Source: an uncultured Flavonifractor sp. (GTDB lineage: Bacteria; Bacillota; Clostridia; Oscillospirales; Oscillospiraceae). Taken from it: DNA of 64,000 nt. The notes below the pieces were generated by a model that did not search any database, was not told the DNA's origin, and saw nothing but the letters and a program-made list of their open reading frames with translations. This document shows, in pieces, positions 49,361 through 59,575 of this stretch (positions within the stretch are counted from its first letter, which is position 1; every line of letters begins with the position of its first letter). A program made the position numbers and the translations under genes. Location: contig CANAAV010000010.1 of assembly GCA_947346365.1 (NCBI GenBank), positions 1-64,000 on the forward strand, in the 5' to 3' direction.

Positions 49361-50530
49361 ATGTTCCGTATCAAAACCCTGAATAAGATCTCTCCTGCCG
49401 GGCTGTCGGTGCTGGACCAGACCCGTTTTACGGTCAACAGCGACGTGGAGCAGGAGGACGGCGTGCTGGTCCGCTCCGCCGACATGCACGAGTATCAATT
49501 TCCCCAGTCCCTGCGCTGCATCGCTCGGGCGGGAGCCGGTACCAACAATATCCCCATCGACCGCTGCTCGGAAGCGGGCATCGTGGTATTCAACACGCCG
49601 GGCGCCAACGCCAACGCGGTGAAGGAGCTCGCGGTGTGCGCGCTGCTGCTGTCCTCCCGAAAGATTACCGCCGGGAGCAATTGGCTGCGGGAGCAGGCCG
49701 GGGCCGGATTAGATGTGGAAAAAGTGGTGGAGAAGGGAAAAAGCCAGTTTGTAGGGCCGGAACTTGCCGGCAAGATGCTGGGCGTCATCGGTCTGGGGGC
49801 CATCGGCGTGCAGGTGGCCAACATCGCGACCAAGCTGGGCATGACCGTCTTTGGATACGACCCTTTCCTGTCAGTGGACGCGGCGCTGTCCCTGTCCCGG
49901 CTGGTCCACCGGGCCATGGATCTGGAGACCATCTATAAAAACTGCGACTATATTACTATCCACGTGCCCCAGACTGCGGAGACCCGCGGGATGATTAACA
50001 CCGGAGCCATCCATATGATGAAGGGCGGCGTGCGCATTATCAACCTGGCCCGGGGCGGACTGGTCAACGACGACGACATGCTGGAGGCCCTGGAGTCCGG
50101 CAAGGTGGCCGCCTATGTCACCGATTTCCCCAACAACAAGATCCTCCAGGGGAAGAACGTGGTGGCCATCCCCCACCTGGGAGCCTCCACTCCGGAGAGC
50201 GAGGAGAACTGCGCCGTCATGGCGGCCCAGGAGCTGCGGGACTATTTGGAGAACGGCAATATTAAAAATTCGGTGAACCTGCCCACGCTGGTACAGGCCT
50301 GGAGCGGAGTTACCCGCCTGTGCGTGATCCACCGCAACCAGCCCGGCCTGCTGGCCAGCATCACCGGGGTGCTCTCTAAGGACAACGTGAACGTGGAGAA
50401 CATGACCAACAAGTCCAAAAAGGATTACGCCTATACGGTGGTAGACCTGGGCAGCCGGATCAGCGACGGCGTGGCCGACGAGATCCGCGCCCTGGACGGG
50501 GTGCTGCGGGTGCGCATGCTCAACCACTGA
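49361..50530 (+). CDS. serA: D-3-phosphoglycerate dehydrogenase
   Basis: 389 residues. The D-2-hydroxyacid dehydrogenase fold: VIGLGAIGVQVANIATKLGM (NAD fold, ~145-164), INLARGGLVND (catalytic Arg), and AIPHLGASTPESEEN (catalytic His with Glu). The C-terminal ~75 residues form an ACT domain (RLCVIHRNQPGLLASITGVL), where serine usually inhibits. Catalyses the first step of serine synthesis. AGGAGGAACGAAG precedes the ATG. It lacks the intervening ASB domain of long SerA. Confidence 0.95.
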   Translation: MFRIKTLNKISPAGLSVLDQTRFTVNSDVEQEDGVLVRSADMHEYQFPQSLRCIARAGAGTNNIPIDRCSEAGIVVFNTPGANANAVKELAVCALLLSSRKITAGSNWLREQAGAGLDVEKVVEKGKSQFVGPELAGKMLGVIGLGAIGVQVANIATKLGMTVFGYDPFLSVDAALSLSRLVHRAMDLETIYKNCDYITIHVPQTAETRGMINTGAIHMMKGGVRIINLARGGLVNDDDMLEALESGKVAAYVTDFPNNKILQGKNVVAIPHLGASTPESEENCAVMAAQELRDYLENGNIKNSVNLPTLVQAWSGVTRLCVIHRNQPGLLASITGVLSKDNVNVENMTNKSKKDYAYTVVDLGSRISDGVADEIRALDGVLRVRMLNH

Positions 50531-50625
50531 GGCGGGACGCGTCTTGCCTGCGCGCTTTCCGGCTTTCGTCCGGGATAGCCCTCGGGACGGCCGCGCCGTG
50601 CTTGGCCTGTACAAGGCGGCAGAAT

Positions 50626-50672
50626 AAAAAGGCGTATCCCTTTGGGCCCAGCCCAAAGGGATACGCCTTTTT
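50626..50672. terminator. Bidirectional terminator between serA and prfB
   Basis: AAAAAGGCGTATCCCTTTGG and its exact complement form a 20+ bp stem with A and T runs on both sides. Confidence 0.9.
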
Positions 50673-50673
50673 G

Positions 50674-51795
50674 CTATTTTTCGGCCCAGTTTCCGGTGGC
50701 TTCGGCTTTCAGATAGGCGTTGATGAAGCCGTCCAGGTCTCCGTCCATAACGCCGTTGACGTTGCTGGTTTCATGGCCGGTGCGGGTATCTTTCACCATC
50801 TGGTAGGGCATGAATACATAGGAGCGGATTTGGCTGCCCCATTCAATCTTGAGCTGGACTCCCTTAATATCGGAGATCTTCTCCGCATGGGCCTGCATTT
50901 GCAGTTCCACCAGCTTGGAACGGAGCATTTTCATACAGGTGTCCCGGTTTTGAAACTGGCTGCGCTCGGTCTGACAGGAGACGACGATGCCCGTGGGCTT
51001 ATGGATGAGCCGCACGGCGGAAGAGGTCTTATTGATGTGCTGTCCGCCTGCGCCGGAGGAGCGGAACACCTGCATCTCAATATCCTCAGGGCGGATGTCT
51101 ACCTCTACATCGTCCGGAATCTCCGGCATGACCTCCAATGCGGCGAAAGAGGTCTGCCTTCTGGCGTTGGCGTCAAAGGGGGAGACCCGCACCAGCCGGT
51201 GGACGCCGTGCTCGCTGCGCAGGTGCCCGTAGGCGTTTTCACCCTCGATCAGGATGGTGGCGCTTTTAATGCCCGCCTCGTCTCCGTCCAGATAGTCCAG
51301 GGTCTTGCAGGCGTAGCCGTGGCGCTCCGCCCAGCGGTTGTACATGCGAAAGAGCATCTGGGCCCAGTCCTGCGCCTCGGTACCGCCGGCCCCGGCGTGA
51401 AAGGTGAGAATGGCGTTGGAGCCGTCGTATTCTCCGGTGAGCAGTGTGGACAGCTTGGCCTCCTCCACCGCGCTTTCCAGCTGGGCGTAGCCCTGCTCCA
51501 CCTCGGGGATCAGACTTTCGTCCTCTGCCTCGTTGCCCAGCTCGCACAGGGTCATCAGGTCCTCCCACTGGGCGCGCCGCCTGCGCTGGCCCTCGATCTT
51601 ATCCCGCAGCTGCTTTACCCGCTGCTGAACCTTTTGGGCCTTCTCTAAATTATCCCAGAAGCCGTCGGAGGCGCTCTCGGACTCCAGCATCTCCGCCTCC
51701 CGCTCCGCGGCGGCCAGACCCAGCGCCTGGTCCAACTCGTCCAGCTCCGGCCGGAGATTGTGCAGCCGTACCTTATATTCGTCAAATTGCAGCAT
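50674..51795 (-). CDS. prfB: Peptide chain release factor 2
   Basis: 373 residues. RF2-specific SPF anticodon-like tripeptide in VRVSPFDANAR, the universal GGQ in SSGAGGQHINKTSS (~248), and the RF family N-terminal helices. Recognises UGA and UAA. The reading frame is continuous through the region where many bacteria have the autoregulatory +1 frameshift (around LDQALGLAAAERE, residues 22-34): no in-frame UGA is present. Start ATG 51795 has only a weak ribosome site. Confidence 0.95.
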   Translation of the reverse strand: MLQFDEYKVRLHNLRPELDELDQALGLAAAEREAEMLESESASDGFWDNLEKAQKVQQRVKQLRDKIEGQRRRRAQWEDLMTLCELGNEAEDESLIPEVEQGYAQLESAVEEAKLSTLLTGEYDGSNAILTFHAGAGGTEAQDWAQMLFRMYNRWAERHGYACKTLDYLDGDEAGIKSATILIEGENAYGHLRSEHGVHRLVRVSPFDANARRQTSFAALEVMPEIPDDVEVDIRPEDIEMQVFRSSGAGGQHINKTSSAVRLIHKPTGIVVSCQTERSQFQNRDTCMKMLRSKLVELQMQAHAEKISDIKGVQLKIEWGSQIRSYVFMPYQMVKDTRTGHETSNVNGVMDGDLDGFINAYLKAEATGNWAEK

Positions 51796-51974
51796 CGTTT
51801 ACACGCTCATTTCCATAAAAACATTTCTTTTATTATAGCTAAAGTCTCCACGCTTGTAAAGTACGCAAATGTTCGGAATTAGGATAAAGACGCCCTGCTG
51901 CTTCAGAGCGCAGTTCCAAGTGCCGGTGAAATCCATTTATTTGGGAAATTTATGGCTTCTTTGCCTGCGACATC

Positions 51975-52003
51975 TTGACTATAGGGAAACAAGGTTGTAT
52001 AAT
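51975..52003 (+). promoter_or_regulatory. SigA-type promoter of the glycogen operon
   Basis: TTGACT, 17 bp, TATAAT, giving a ~104-nt leader before glgB. Confidence 0.7.
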
Positions 52004-52113
52004 TTATACAAATAGCTTCCGGGCATTTTGGGGCTATTTTATTACCAATGACAACAAATATCCAGAAAATTCCAACCATTTCCCGGATATTTGCCGACAA
52101 GGAGTGGATACCT

Positions 52114-54213
52114 ATGGCAAAGATGTTGGCTGAGCAGTCCCTGCCGACTGAGCTGGAAGCATTTTTGAACGGACAGGCCGTCCGGGTGCAGGAGTATCTG
52201 GGCGCCCACCCGGAACAGAAGGATGGACAGGAGGGTTATCGCTTTCGGGTGTGGGCTCCTCACGCCAAAGGCGTAGCGGTCATGGGGGACTTCAATGGCT
52301 GGAACGATTCCTCCCATCCGCTTTCCCCCATTGGCGGCGGCGTGTGGGAGGGATTCCTGCCGGGGCTGCAGCGCTATGACACCTACAAATACGCCATTGA
52401 GGCCAGGGACGGACGCATTTTGGCGAAATCCGACCCCTATGCTTTTCATACAGAGACCAGGCCCGGCAACGCCTCTAAGCTGTATGACCTGTCCGGCTAT
52501 GAGTGGGGGGATGCCGGCTGGCTTGAGCACCGGAAAACCCACCCGGTTTATCACGCCCCTTTGAACATCTATGAGGTCCACCTGGGTTCCTGGCGCAGAG
52601 GAGAAGGGGACCGGATGCTCTCCTACCGGGAATTGGCGAATTGGCTGGTGCCCTATGTGAAGGAGATGGGCTTTACCCATGTGGAGCTCATGCCGGTTAC
52701 GGAGCATCCGCTGGATGCCTCGTGGGGATATCAATGCACCGGCTACTTTGCCGCCACCAGCCGCTTTGGCACGCCGCATGACCTGATGTGGCTGATTGAT
52801 CAGCTCCACCAGGCGGGTATCGGCGTCATCTTGGACTGGGTCCCGGCCCACTTCCCCAAGGATGCCTTTGGCCTGTATGAGTTCGACGGAGAGCCCTGCT
52901 ATGAATACGCAGATCCCCGCAAGGGAGAGCACGCCGACTGGGGCACCCGCGTGTTTGACTACGGCCGCAACGAGGTGCGCTCCTTCCTGTTCTCCTCCGC
53001 GCTGTTCTGGCTGGAGCAGTACCATATTGACGGACTGCGGGTGGACGCGGTGGCCTCTATGCTCTATCTGGATTACGGCCGGCAGGATGGAGCGTGGATG
53101 CCCAACATCCACGGCGGACACGAAAATCTGGAGGCTGTGGATTTCCTCCAGAAGCTCAACGGGCATATTTTCCTGGCCCATCCGGACGCGCTGATGGTGG
53201 CGGAGGAGTCTACCGCCTGGGCAGGGGTGTCCCACCCGGTGGATCAGGGCGGACTGGGCTTCAACCTGAAGTGGAACATGGGCTGGATGAACGACATTCT
53301 CCACTATATCAAGCTGGATCCCTATTTCCGGCAGTTTAACCATAGAGATATTACCTTCTCCCTGTTTTATGCGTTCTCGGAGAACTTTGTGCTCCCCCTG
53401 TCCCATGACGAGGTTGTGCATATGAAGGGCTCGCTATTTGAGAAGCTGCCCGGCACCAACGAAGAAAAGTTCGCCGGCATACGGGCCTTTTACGCCTATA
53501 TGATGACCCATCCGGGCAAAAAGCTGCTGATGATGGGTACCGAGATCGGTCAATGGAACGAATGGCATTATGAGCACTCCCTGGATTGGCACCTGCTGGA
53601 TGAGCAGCAGGAGTGGACGCTGCCCTACCGGCAGCTGCATGCCTTCTTTAAGGATATCAACCAGTTCTACCTTCAGCATAAGCCGCTGTGGGAGATCGAC
53701 TTCTCCTGGGAGGGCTTTGAGTGGATTGAGGCCGACGACGCGCAAGCCAATACCATCGCCTTTATCCGTAAGGATTCCAAGGGCGGCCAGTTTATCACCG
53801 TGTGCAATTTCTCCCCGGTGGACCGGACGGGGTACACCATCGGCGTGCCTGCGGCAGGGATATATACCTGTGTGTTCAGCACCGACAGCGCCGAATACGG
53901 CGGTCAGGGCCGGGGAGACCGGGAGCCGGTGCGCAGCCAGTACAATCCCTGCCATGGACGGGAGCAGTCTATTACCCTGTCTCTACCGCCTATGAGCGCC
54001 GCCATCTATAAATGCACCCGCAAGTTCCCGCCCAGACGGAAAAAGGCGGAAAATGGAACTGCCGCGAAGCCTGCGGCGGCGTCCAAAAGCGCTAAGAAGG
54101 CCGCTCCAAAGGTGAAGGCAGCAGAAGACGCCGAACAGGCCGCGGGAAAGAAGCCGCCGGTGAAGAAGGCGCCTGCCAAACGGACGAAGAAGTCCCCTAA
54201 AACCGCGCAGTAG
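52114..54213 (+). CDS. glgB: 1,4-alpha-glucan branching enzyme with Lys/Ala-rich tail
   Basis: 699 residues, GH13. An N-terminal CBM48 (FRVWAPHAKGVAVMGDFNGW), the catalytic barrel with GIGVILDWVPAHFP, the nucleophile Asp in DGLRVDAVASMLYLDY, Glu in LMVAEESTAWAGV, and FVLPLSHDEVVHMK. Makes alpha-1,6 branches. The last ~55 residues are a low-complexity Lys/Ala/Pro tail (KSAKKAAPKVKAAEDAEQ; KKPPVKKAPAKRTKKSPK), not part of the enzyme family. AAGGAG precedes ATG 52114; an in-frame ATG at 52048 lacks one. Confidence 0.95.
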   Translation: MAKMLAEQSLPTELEAFLNGQAVRVQEYLGAHPEQKDGQEGYRFRVWAPHAKGVAVMGDFNGWNDSSHPLSPIGGGVWEGFLPGLQRYDTYKYAIEARDGRILAKSDPYAFHTETRPGNASKLYDLSGYEWGDAGWLEHRKTHPVYHAPLNIYEVHLGSWRRGEGDRMLSYRELANWLVPYVKEMGFTHVELMPVTEHPLDASWGYQCTGYFAATSRFGTPHDLMWLIDQLHQAGIGVILDWVPAHFPKDAFGLYEFDGEPCYEYADPRKGEHADWGTRVFDYGRNEVRSFLFSSALFWLEQYHIDGLRVDAVASMLYLDYGRQDGAWMPNIHGGHENLEAVDFLQKLNGHIFLAHPDALMVAEESTAWAGVSHPVDQGGLGFNLKWNMGWMNDILHYIKLDPYFRQFNHRDITFSLFYAFSENFVLPLSHDEVVHMKGSLFEKLPGTNEEKFAGIRAFYAYMMTHPGKKLLMMGTEIGQWNEWHYEHSLDWHLLDEQQEWTLPYRQLHAFFKDINQFYLQHKPLWEIDFSWEGFEWIEADDAQANTIAFIRKDSKGGQFITVCNFSPVDRTGYTIGVPAAGIYTCVFSTDSAEYGGQGRGDREPVRSQYNPCHGREQSITLSLPPMSAAIYKCTRKFPPRRKKAENGTAAKPAAASKSAKKAAPKVKAAEDAEQAAGKKPPVKKAPAKRTKKSPKTAQ

Positions 54214-54261
54214 CGGTTCGCATAAAGGGCATCCCCACTTCAAATCCGAGGTGAAAGTAGA

Positions 54262-55470
54262 ATGAAAAAAGAATGTGTCGCCATGCTGCTGGCGGGCGGA
54301 CAGGGCAGCCGTCTGCACGCCCTTACCAGCCACGTGGCAAAGCCAGCCGTTCCCTTTGGAGGGAAATACCGCATTATTGACTTCCCCCTGTCCAACTGCA
54401 TCAACTCCGGCATTGACACAGTAGGCGTGCTGACGCAGTACCGTCCGTTGGAGCTCAACAGCTATATCGGCAACGGACAGCCCTGGGATTTGGACCGCTC
54501 CGACGGCGGCGTGCATATCCTTCCCCCCTATATGCGGGAGGGCGAGAAGGGCACCTGGTACAAGGGCACAGCCAACGCCATCTACCAGAACCTGAGCTTT
54601 ATTGAGGCGTATGATCCGGAGTATGTACTGATCCTATCCGGCGACCACGTGTATAAGATGGACTACGCCGACCTGCTGCGCCGCCATAAGGAGGCCCAGG
54701 CCGCCTGCACCATCGCCGTGCTGGAGGTCCCCATGGAGGAGGCCCCGCGCTTTGGCATCATGAACGTGGATGAGAACGACGATATTTACGAGTTTGAAGA
54801 GAAGCCCAAAAAACCCAAGAGCAATCTTGCCTCCATGGGAATCTACATCTTCACCTGGAGTAAGCTGCGGGATTATCTGATTGCCGACGAGGCTGACGAA
54901 AAGAGCAGCAACGACTTTGGCAAGAATATCATTCCCGCTATGCTGGGCGCCCAGGAAAAAATGACGGTCTACCGCTTCCGGGGCTATTGGAAGGATGTGG
55001 GCACCATCGACTCCCTATGGGAGGCGAATATGGATATGCTCTCCACGGACAACGGCATTGATCTCTATGACCCGGATTGGCCCATCTACGCCCGTTCCCC
55101 CATCCGCCCGCCCCATTTTACCGGCCCCGCCGCTAATGTGGATCACGCCATGCTCACCGGCGGCTGCGAGGTGTACGGCACGGTGGAGAACTCTGTGCTC
55201 TTCCACTCCGTAATTGTAGAGGAGGGCGCCGTGGTGCGCAATTCCATTCTAATGCCCGGCACGGTGGTGAAGTCCGGGGCGGTGGTGGAATACGCCATCA
55301 TCGCGGAAAACACCGTGATTGGCGAAGGCACCCGCGTAGGCGCCGTACCTGAGGCGGGCGGCGAGCTGGGCATCGCCGTGGTGGCCCAGAACCTGAAGGT
55401 GGGCGCCGGAGCTGTCGTCGCCCCTAAAGCTATGATAACCAGAAACGTGAAAGGGGGTGCTGTGAAATGA
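54262..55470 (+). CDS. glgC: Glucose-1-phosphate adenylyltransferase
   Basis: 402 residues. [14 protein letters not shown] (nucleotide loop, ~9-22), [34 protein letters not shown] (metal Asp), [16 protein letters not shown], and a C-terminal left-handed beta-helix. Produces ADP-glucose, the committed step of glycogen synthesis. AGGTGAAAGTAGA precedes the ATG. It overlaps glgD by 4 nt. The catalytic subunit of a likely GlgC/GlgD pair. Confidence 0.95.
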   Translation: MKKECVAMLLAGGQGSRLHALTSHVAKPAVPFGGKYRIIDFPLSNCINSGIDTVGVLTQYRPLELNSYIGNGQPWDLDRSDGGVHILPPYMREGEKGTWYKGTANAIYQNLSFIEAYDPEYVLILSGDHVYKMDYADLLRRHKEAQAACTIAVLEVPMEEAPRFGIMNVDENDDIYEFEEKPKKPKSNLASMGIYIFTWSKLRDYLIADEADEKSSNDFGKNIIPAMLGAQEKMTVYRFRGYWKDVGTIDSLWEANMDMLSTDNGIDLYDPDWPIYARSPIRPPHFTGPAANVDHAMLTGGCEVYGTVENSVLFHSVIVEEGAVVRNSILMPGTVVKSGAVVEYAIIAENTVIGEGTRVGAVPEAGGELGIAVVAQNLKVGAGAVVAPKAMITRNVKGGAVK

Positions 55471-56585
55471 TGAAGAAGCTGCATGGCATCATCTTTTCAT
55501 ACCTTTCCAACCCGGACCTGCGGGAGCTGACCATCCATCGCAACACCTGCTCGCTTCCCTACGGCGGGCGCTACCGGGTGATTGACTTTATGCTCTCCAG
55601 CATGGTCAACGCAGGCATCTCCGACATTGGCATGATCGTGCACGCCAACTACCAATCCCTGCTGGACCACCTGGGATCTGGAAAAGATTGGGATTTATCC
55701 CGCAAGCATGGCGGACTGCGCATTCTGCCCCCCTTTGGCTATGCTGAGGAGCGGCCGGGTGGCATTTACAGGGGCCGGATGGACGCCCTGGCGGGTGTGC
55801 GCTCCTATTTAGCGAACATCCGTCAGGATCATGTGGTCCTGGCCGGCGGCGATCTGGCGGTGAACCTGCCTCTGGCGGACATCTACTGCCAGCATATCGA
55901 CTCGGGCGCAGACATTACCGCCGTGTGTACCCGTCACGACCTGGGCGACGCTAGGAGCGGCGACTACTTCACCGCAGACCCGGACGGCCGCATTACCGAC
56001 GTGTCTGCCCATACGGCTTCCCCTGAGGGCCTGGCCTCACTGGAGGTCTATATTCTGTCCAAAGAATTGCTGCTCTCCCTGGTGGATCACTGCGACGCCC
56101 ACAACATCCCCTCCTTTACCGCCGGTGTGCTCCAGGCGATGAGCGGAAAGCTGAATATCCGTACCTATGAGTTTGAAGGCTATGCTGCCCGGCTCCAGTC
56201 TGTGTCCGGCTACTACGCCCGCAGCATGGAGCTGCTGGATCCCGCCGTTCGGGCGCAGCTGTTTGTGCCGGACCGGCCCATCCGCACAAAGGACCAGTCC
56301 AACCCGTCCACTTATTACGGCCCCGGGGCCAAGGCGGTAAATTCCCTGATTGCGGACGGCTGCATCATAGAGGGTGAGGTGGAAAATTCCATTCTCTCCC
56401 GCGGCGTGCGTGTGGAAAAAGGGGCGCGGGTGTCCAACTGCGTGCTGATGCAGGGGACTACCATCCACGCCGGCGCGGTGCTGAAATATGCCATCGCAGA
56501 TAAAAACGTGCAGGTGAATCCAGGCCGGATGCTCATGGGCCACAGCACCTATCCTCTGGCGATTTCTAAAAATGAGACGGTCTGA
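55467..56585 (+). CDS. glgD: GlgD, regulatory ADP-glucose pyrophosphorylase subunit
   Basis: 372 residues, a GlgC paralog. The nucleotide loop (LAGGQGSRL in GlgC) is replaced by [17 protein letters not shown], and the metal Asp segment reads [16 protein letters not shown], so it is probably non-catalytic. [18 protein letters not shown] and the C-terminal beta-helix persist. In Firmicutes GlgD partners GlgC and raises activity. Starts ATGATG overlapping the glgC stop. Confidence 0.93.
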   Translation: MMKKLHGIIFSYLSNPDLRELTIHRNTCSLPYGGRYRVIDFMLSSMVNAGISDIGMIVHANYQSLLDHLGSGKDWDLSRKHGGLRILPPFGYAEERPGGIYRGRMDALAGVRSYLANIRQDHVVLAGGDLAVNLPLADIYCQHIDSGADITAVCTRHDLGDARSGDYFTADPDGRITDVSAHTASPEGLASLEVYILSKELLLSLVDHCDAHNIPSFTAGVLQAMSGKLNIRTYEFEGYAARLQSVSGYYARSMELLDPAVRAQLFVPDRPIRTKDQSNPSTYYGPGAKAVNSLIADGCIIEGEVENSILSRGVRVEKGARVSNCVLMQGTTIHAGAVLKYAIADKNVQVNPGRMLMGHSTYPLAISKNETV

Positions 56586-56662
56586 CGCCCGGATACCGGC
56601 GTTTTTCAGCAGACGAGCTGGAACATGCCCTTATGCGGGGTAAAACGAATAAGGAGTAAGTC

Positions 56663-58099
56663 ATGAATATCTTATTTGCCACTTCTGAATGTGCTCCCTT
56701 CATTAAGACCGGCGGCCTGGCCGATGTGGCGGGCGCGCTGCCCAAGGCCTTGGCCGCCAGAGGGCATGATGTGCGTGTGATCCTCCCTTTGTACGAGGGA
56801 ATTGGGGGTGACTGGCGCAGTAAGATGGAATTTTTGCGCTGCTATCATGTGACGCTGGGGTGGCGCAGCCCCTACTGCGGTATTTTTGAACTGAAACAGG
56901 ATGGCGTGACCTATTGGTTTGTGGATAATGAGTACTACTTTAAACGGGCCAGCCTCTATGGGCACTACGACGATGGGGAGCGGTTTGCCTATTTTTCCCG
57001 GGCTGTGGTGGAGAGTATGGGGCAGCTGGACTGGTATCCCGACGTGATTCACTGCAACGACTGGCAGACGGCGCTGGTACCCATCTACCTGCTGGAGGAG
57101 CGCCACCGGATTCCCCAGCTCTATAACGCCAAGAGCGTCTACACGATCCATAATATTGAGTACCAGGGCCGCTACGGCAGCCAGGTACTCCAGGATCTGC
57201 TGGGCCTGAACGCTGGATATTTTAACGAGCATATGCTGGCCTATCACGGGGATGTCAACCTGATGAAGGGGGCTATCTATGCCGCGGATTACGTGACCAC
57301 CGTGTCCCCCACCTATGCGGAGGAGCTGCAATTCGGCTTTTACGCCCATGGGCTTGAGGGAGTCGTGGCTGATAACCGTCACAAGCTGCGGGGTATCCTC
57401 AACGGCATTGATACCGATGTATACGATCCCAGTAGCGATAAGGGATTGGCCAAGAACTTCTCGCTGAAGAAGCTCCAGGGTAAGGCGGCCTGCAAGGCGG
57501 CCCTCCAGCAGGCCGCCGGCCTGGTGGAGAATCCGGACATACCGATTATCGGCTGCGTTTCCCGGCTGGTGAGCCACAAGGGCTTTGACTTGGTCAACGC
57601 CACTATCCATGATATTATGGGTATGGATGTGCAGATGGTGGTACTGGGCACTGGCGATTGGACATATGAGGAATCCTTCCGCTCCGCCCAGGGGCAGTAT
57701 CCCGGCCGTTTTGCCGCCCATATGATGTATTCCGCCGGCATGTCCACCGCTATCTACGGCGGCGCGGACATTTTCCTGATGCCCTCTGTGGCGGAGCCCT
57801 GCGGGCTGTCTCAGATGATCGCCATGCGCTATGGCACGATTCCCGTCGTGCGGGAGACCGGCGGACTGAAGGATTCTGTATTCCCTTACAGCGAGTTCAA
57901 CAAAGACGGCACCGGGTTTACGTTCCACGATATCAACGCCCACGATATGGTGTGGGTGCTGCGGGAAGCCGTGGACCTCTACCGGGGGGACAAAAAGGCG
58001 TGGCAGGGCCTGATGAAAAACGCTATGTCCGCCGACTTCTCGTGGAAGCGTTCCGCGGGCGAATATGAGGAAATCTACGGCTGGGTGACCGGAAAATAG
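56663..58099 (+). CDS. glgA: Glycogen synthase
   Basis: 478 residues, GT5. K-x-G-G-L motif in FIKTGGLADVAGALPKAL (ADP-glucose binding, ~14-31), WQTALVPIYL, VYTIHNIEYQGRYG, VSRLVSHKGFDLV, the E-x7-E region SVAEPCGLSQMIAMRYGTIP. Extends alpha-1,4 chains. AAGGAGTAAGTC precedes the ATG. Last catalytic gene of glgB-C-D-A. Confidence 0.95.
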   Translation: MNILFATSECAPFIKTGGLADVAGALPKALAARGHDVRVILPLYEGIGGDWRSKMEFLRCYHVTLGWRSPYCGIFELKQDGVTYWFVDNEYYFKRASLYGHYDDGERFAYFSRAVVESMGQLDWYPDVIHCNDWQTALVPIYLLEERHRIPQLYNAKSVYTIHNIEYQGRYGSQVLQDLLGLNAGYFNEHMLAYHGDVNLMKGAIYAADYVTTVSPTYAEELQFGFYAHGLEGVVADNRHKLRGILNGIDTDVYDPSSDKGLAKNFSLKKLQGKAACKAALQQAAGLVENPDIPIIGCVSRLVSHKGFDLVNATIHDIMGMDVQMVVLGTGDWTYEESFRSAQGQYPGRFAAHMMYSAGMSTAIYGGADIFLMPSVAEPCGLSQMIAMRYGTIPVVRETGGLKDSVFPYSEFNKDGTGFTFHDINAHDMVWVLREAVDLYRGDKKAWQGLMKNAMSADFSWKRSAGEYEEIYGWVTGK

Positions 58100-58110
58100 C
58101 GGGGAGCGGA

Positions 58111-58554
58111 ATGAAAATTTCCACCAGGGGGCGCTATGCCCTGCGCCTGATGCTGGACCTGGCGCTGAACAGCCGGGGGAATGCCGTCTCTTTAAGGGAC
58201 ATTGCCCAGAGACAGGAGATATCCGATAAATATTTGGAACAGATTGTCACCCGCCTTTCCCGGGCAGGACTTGTGCGCTCCGTGCGGGGAGCGGGGGGCG
58301 GATATCTGCTGACGCGGCCGCCGGAGGAGTATTCCGTGGGGGAGATCCTGCGGGTGCTGGAGGGCAGTCTGGTTCCGGTGGGCTGTGCTGACGGCAGCAG
58401 CCGCTGCAGCCGAGCGGAACAGTGTGTTACGCTGGAGGTGTGGCAGCAGATTCAGGCGGCGGTAGCCGGAGTGGTGGACCGCTTGACCCTGGCGGAGCTG
58501 GTGCGCCGGTATTATGAAAAGTGCCCTGGGGGCGGTGTCGGAGTACAGAGGTGA
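58111..58554 (+). CDS. Rrf2-family (IscR-like) regulator
   Basis: 147 residues. Winged helix (STRGRYALRLMLDLAL; QEISDKYLEQIVTRLSRAGL; VRGAGGGYLLTRPPEEYSVG) and a cysteine trio C-x7-C-x5-C (GCADGSSRCSRAEQC), similar to the Fe-S ligands of IscR. Might sense Fe-S or redox state. It begins 12 bp after glgA and has a ribosome site, so it may be read through with the glycogen operon. Its own targets are not evident. Confidence 0.9.
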   Translation: MKISTRGRYALRLMLDLALNSRGNAVSLRDIAQRQEISDKYLEQIVTRLSRAGLVRSVRGAGGGYLLTRPPEEYSVGEILRVLEGSLVPVGCADGSSRCSRAEQCVTLEVWQQIQAAVAGVVDRLTLAELVRRYYEKCPGGGVGVQR

Positions 58555-58617
58555 AGAGGCCCCGGAGGTGTTCCCTGTTAGCGAAAACTACCCCCTGCCG
58601 CGGCATATTATAAGAAG

Positions 58618-58656
58618 AAAACTCGGGAAAGCGGAAAAACGCTTTCCCGAGTTTTT
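58618..58656. terminator. Bidirectional terminator
   Basis: AAAACTCGGGAAAGCG and its perfect complement CGCTTTCCCGAGTTTT, with T/A runs on both sides; between convergent Rrf2 and metQ genes. Confidence 0.9.
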
Positions 58657-58675
58657 CTGTGACCGGAAGAGTGCG

Positions 58676-59497
58676 TTAGAACACAGCGACGACGGCGCCG
58701 CCGTAGTTTTCGGCGATGTAGTCCTTAACCTCCTGGCTCTGAAGCGCCTGGACCAGGGCCTGAATGGCGGGGTCATCCTCACGGCCCTCCTTAACGGTGA
58801 GCACATTCACATAGGCGGTGCCTGCGGTGCCCTCAGCGGACTCGATGGCCAGCGCGTCGTTTACATCCAGCTCCGCCTGGATGGCATAGTTGCCGTTAAT
58901 AACAGCGATATCCAGGCTGTCCAGGGAGCGGGGCAGCTGAGCGGCCTCCATCTCTACGAACTCAAAGTTGTGGGGGTTGCCGGTGATATCCAGCACAGTG
59001 GGTTTCAGGCCCGCGTTATCCGGCAGGGTGATCAGGCCCTGCTCCTGAAGCAGCAGCAACGCCCGTCCGCCGTTGGTGGGGTCATTGGGTACGCCGATCT
59101 GCGCTCCGTCCGGCAGCGCGTCCAGGCTGGCGGTTTTACCGGCGTAGATGCCAAAAGGCTCGTAATGAATTTCAGCCACGCTGGATAGATGGGTGCCCTG
59201 CTCGGCGTTGAAATCGTTCATATAAGTGATGTGCTGAAAGTAGTTGGCGTCAATGTCGCCGGACTCCACAGCCTCGTTAGGCTGGATGTAATCGGTGAAC
59301 TCTACAATCTCCAGAGTAATGCCCTGCTCCTCCAGTAAGTTGCGCACTACGCCCAGGATTTCCGCGTGAGGGGCGGGGGAAGCGCCGATTTTCAGAGTAG
59401 TTCCCGCCAAATCCTTGCCATTGCCGCTGGCGCCGCAGCCGGCCAGCAGGCCCAGGGCCAAGATGCCGGTCAATAACAGCGAGACGAGCTTTTTCAT
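58676..59497 (-). CDS. metQ: Methionine-binding lipoprotein MetQ
   Basis: 273 residues. Lipobox LLAGC (Cys 21); NlpA/MetQ fold with GASPAPHAEILGVVRNLLEE, FTDYIQPNEAVESGDIDANY, FGIYAGK, and IGVPNDPTNGGRALLLLQEQ. Captures L/D-methionine for MetNI. AAGGAG precedes ATG 59497. Preceded by a Met-type T-box leader with its own promoter, separating its control from metNI. Confidence 0.95.
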   Translation of the reverse strand: MKKLVSLLLTGILALGLLAGCGASGNGKDLAGTTLKIGASPAPHAEILGVVRNLLEEQGITLEIVEFTDYIQPNEAVESGDIDANYFQHITYMNDFNAEQGTHLSSVAEIHYEPFGIYAGKTASLDALPDGAQIGVPNDPTNGGRALLLLQEQGLITLPDNAGLKPTVLDITGNPHNFEFVEMEAAQLPRSLDSLDIAVINGNYAIQAELDVNDALAIESAEGTAGTAYVNVLTVKEGREDDPAIQALVQALQSQEVKDYIAENYGGAVVAVF

Positions 59498-59575
59498 AGT
59501 GTATTTCTCCTTTTCCTTGTTAAATTGCCGCGAAAACATCGGGCGTACCGCCGGAGGGGTCGGGCTTTAAGCACG

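Noticed and set aside
52042..53421. Long minus-strand open frame opposite glgB
   Set aside because: Shadow of glgB; no ribosome site, no recognisable motifs.
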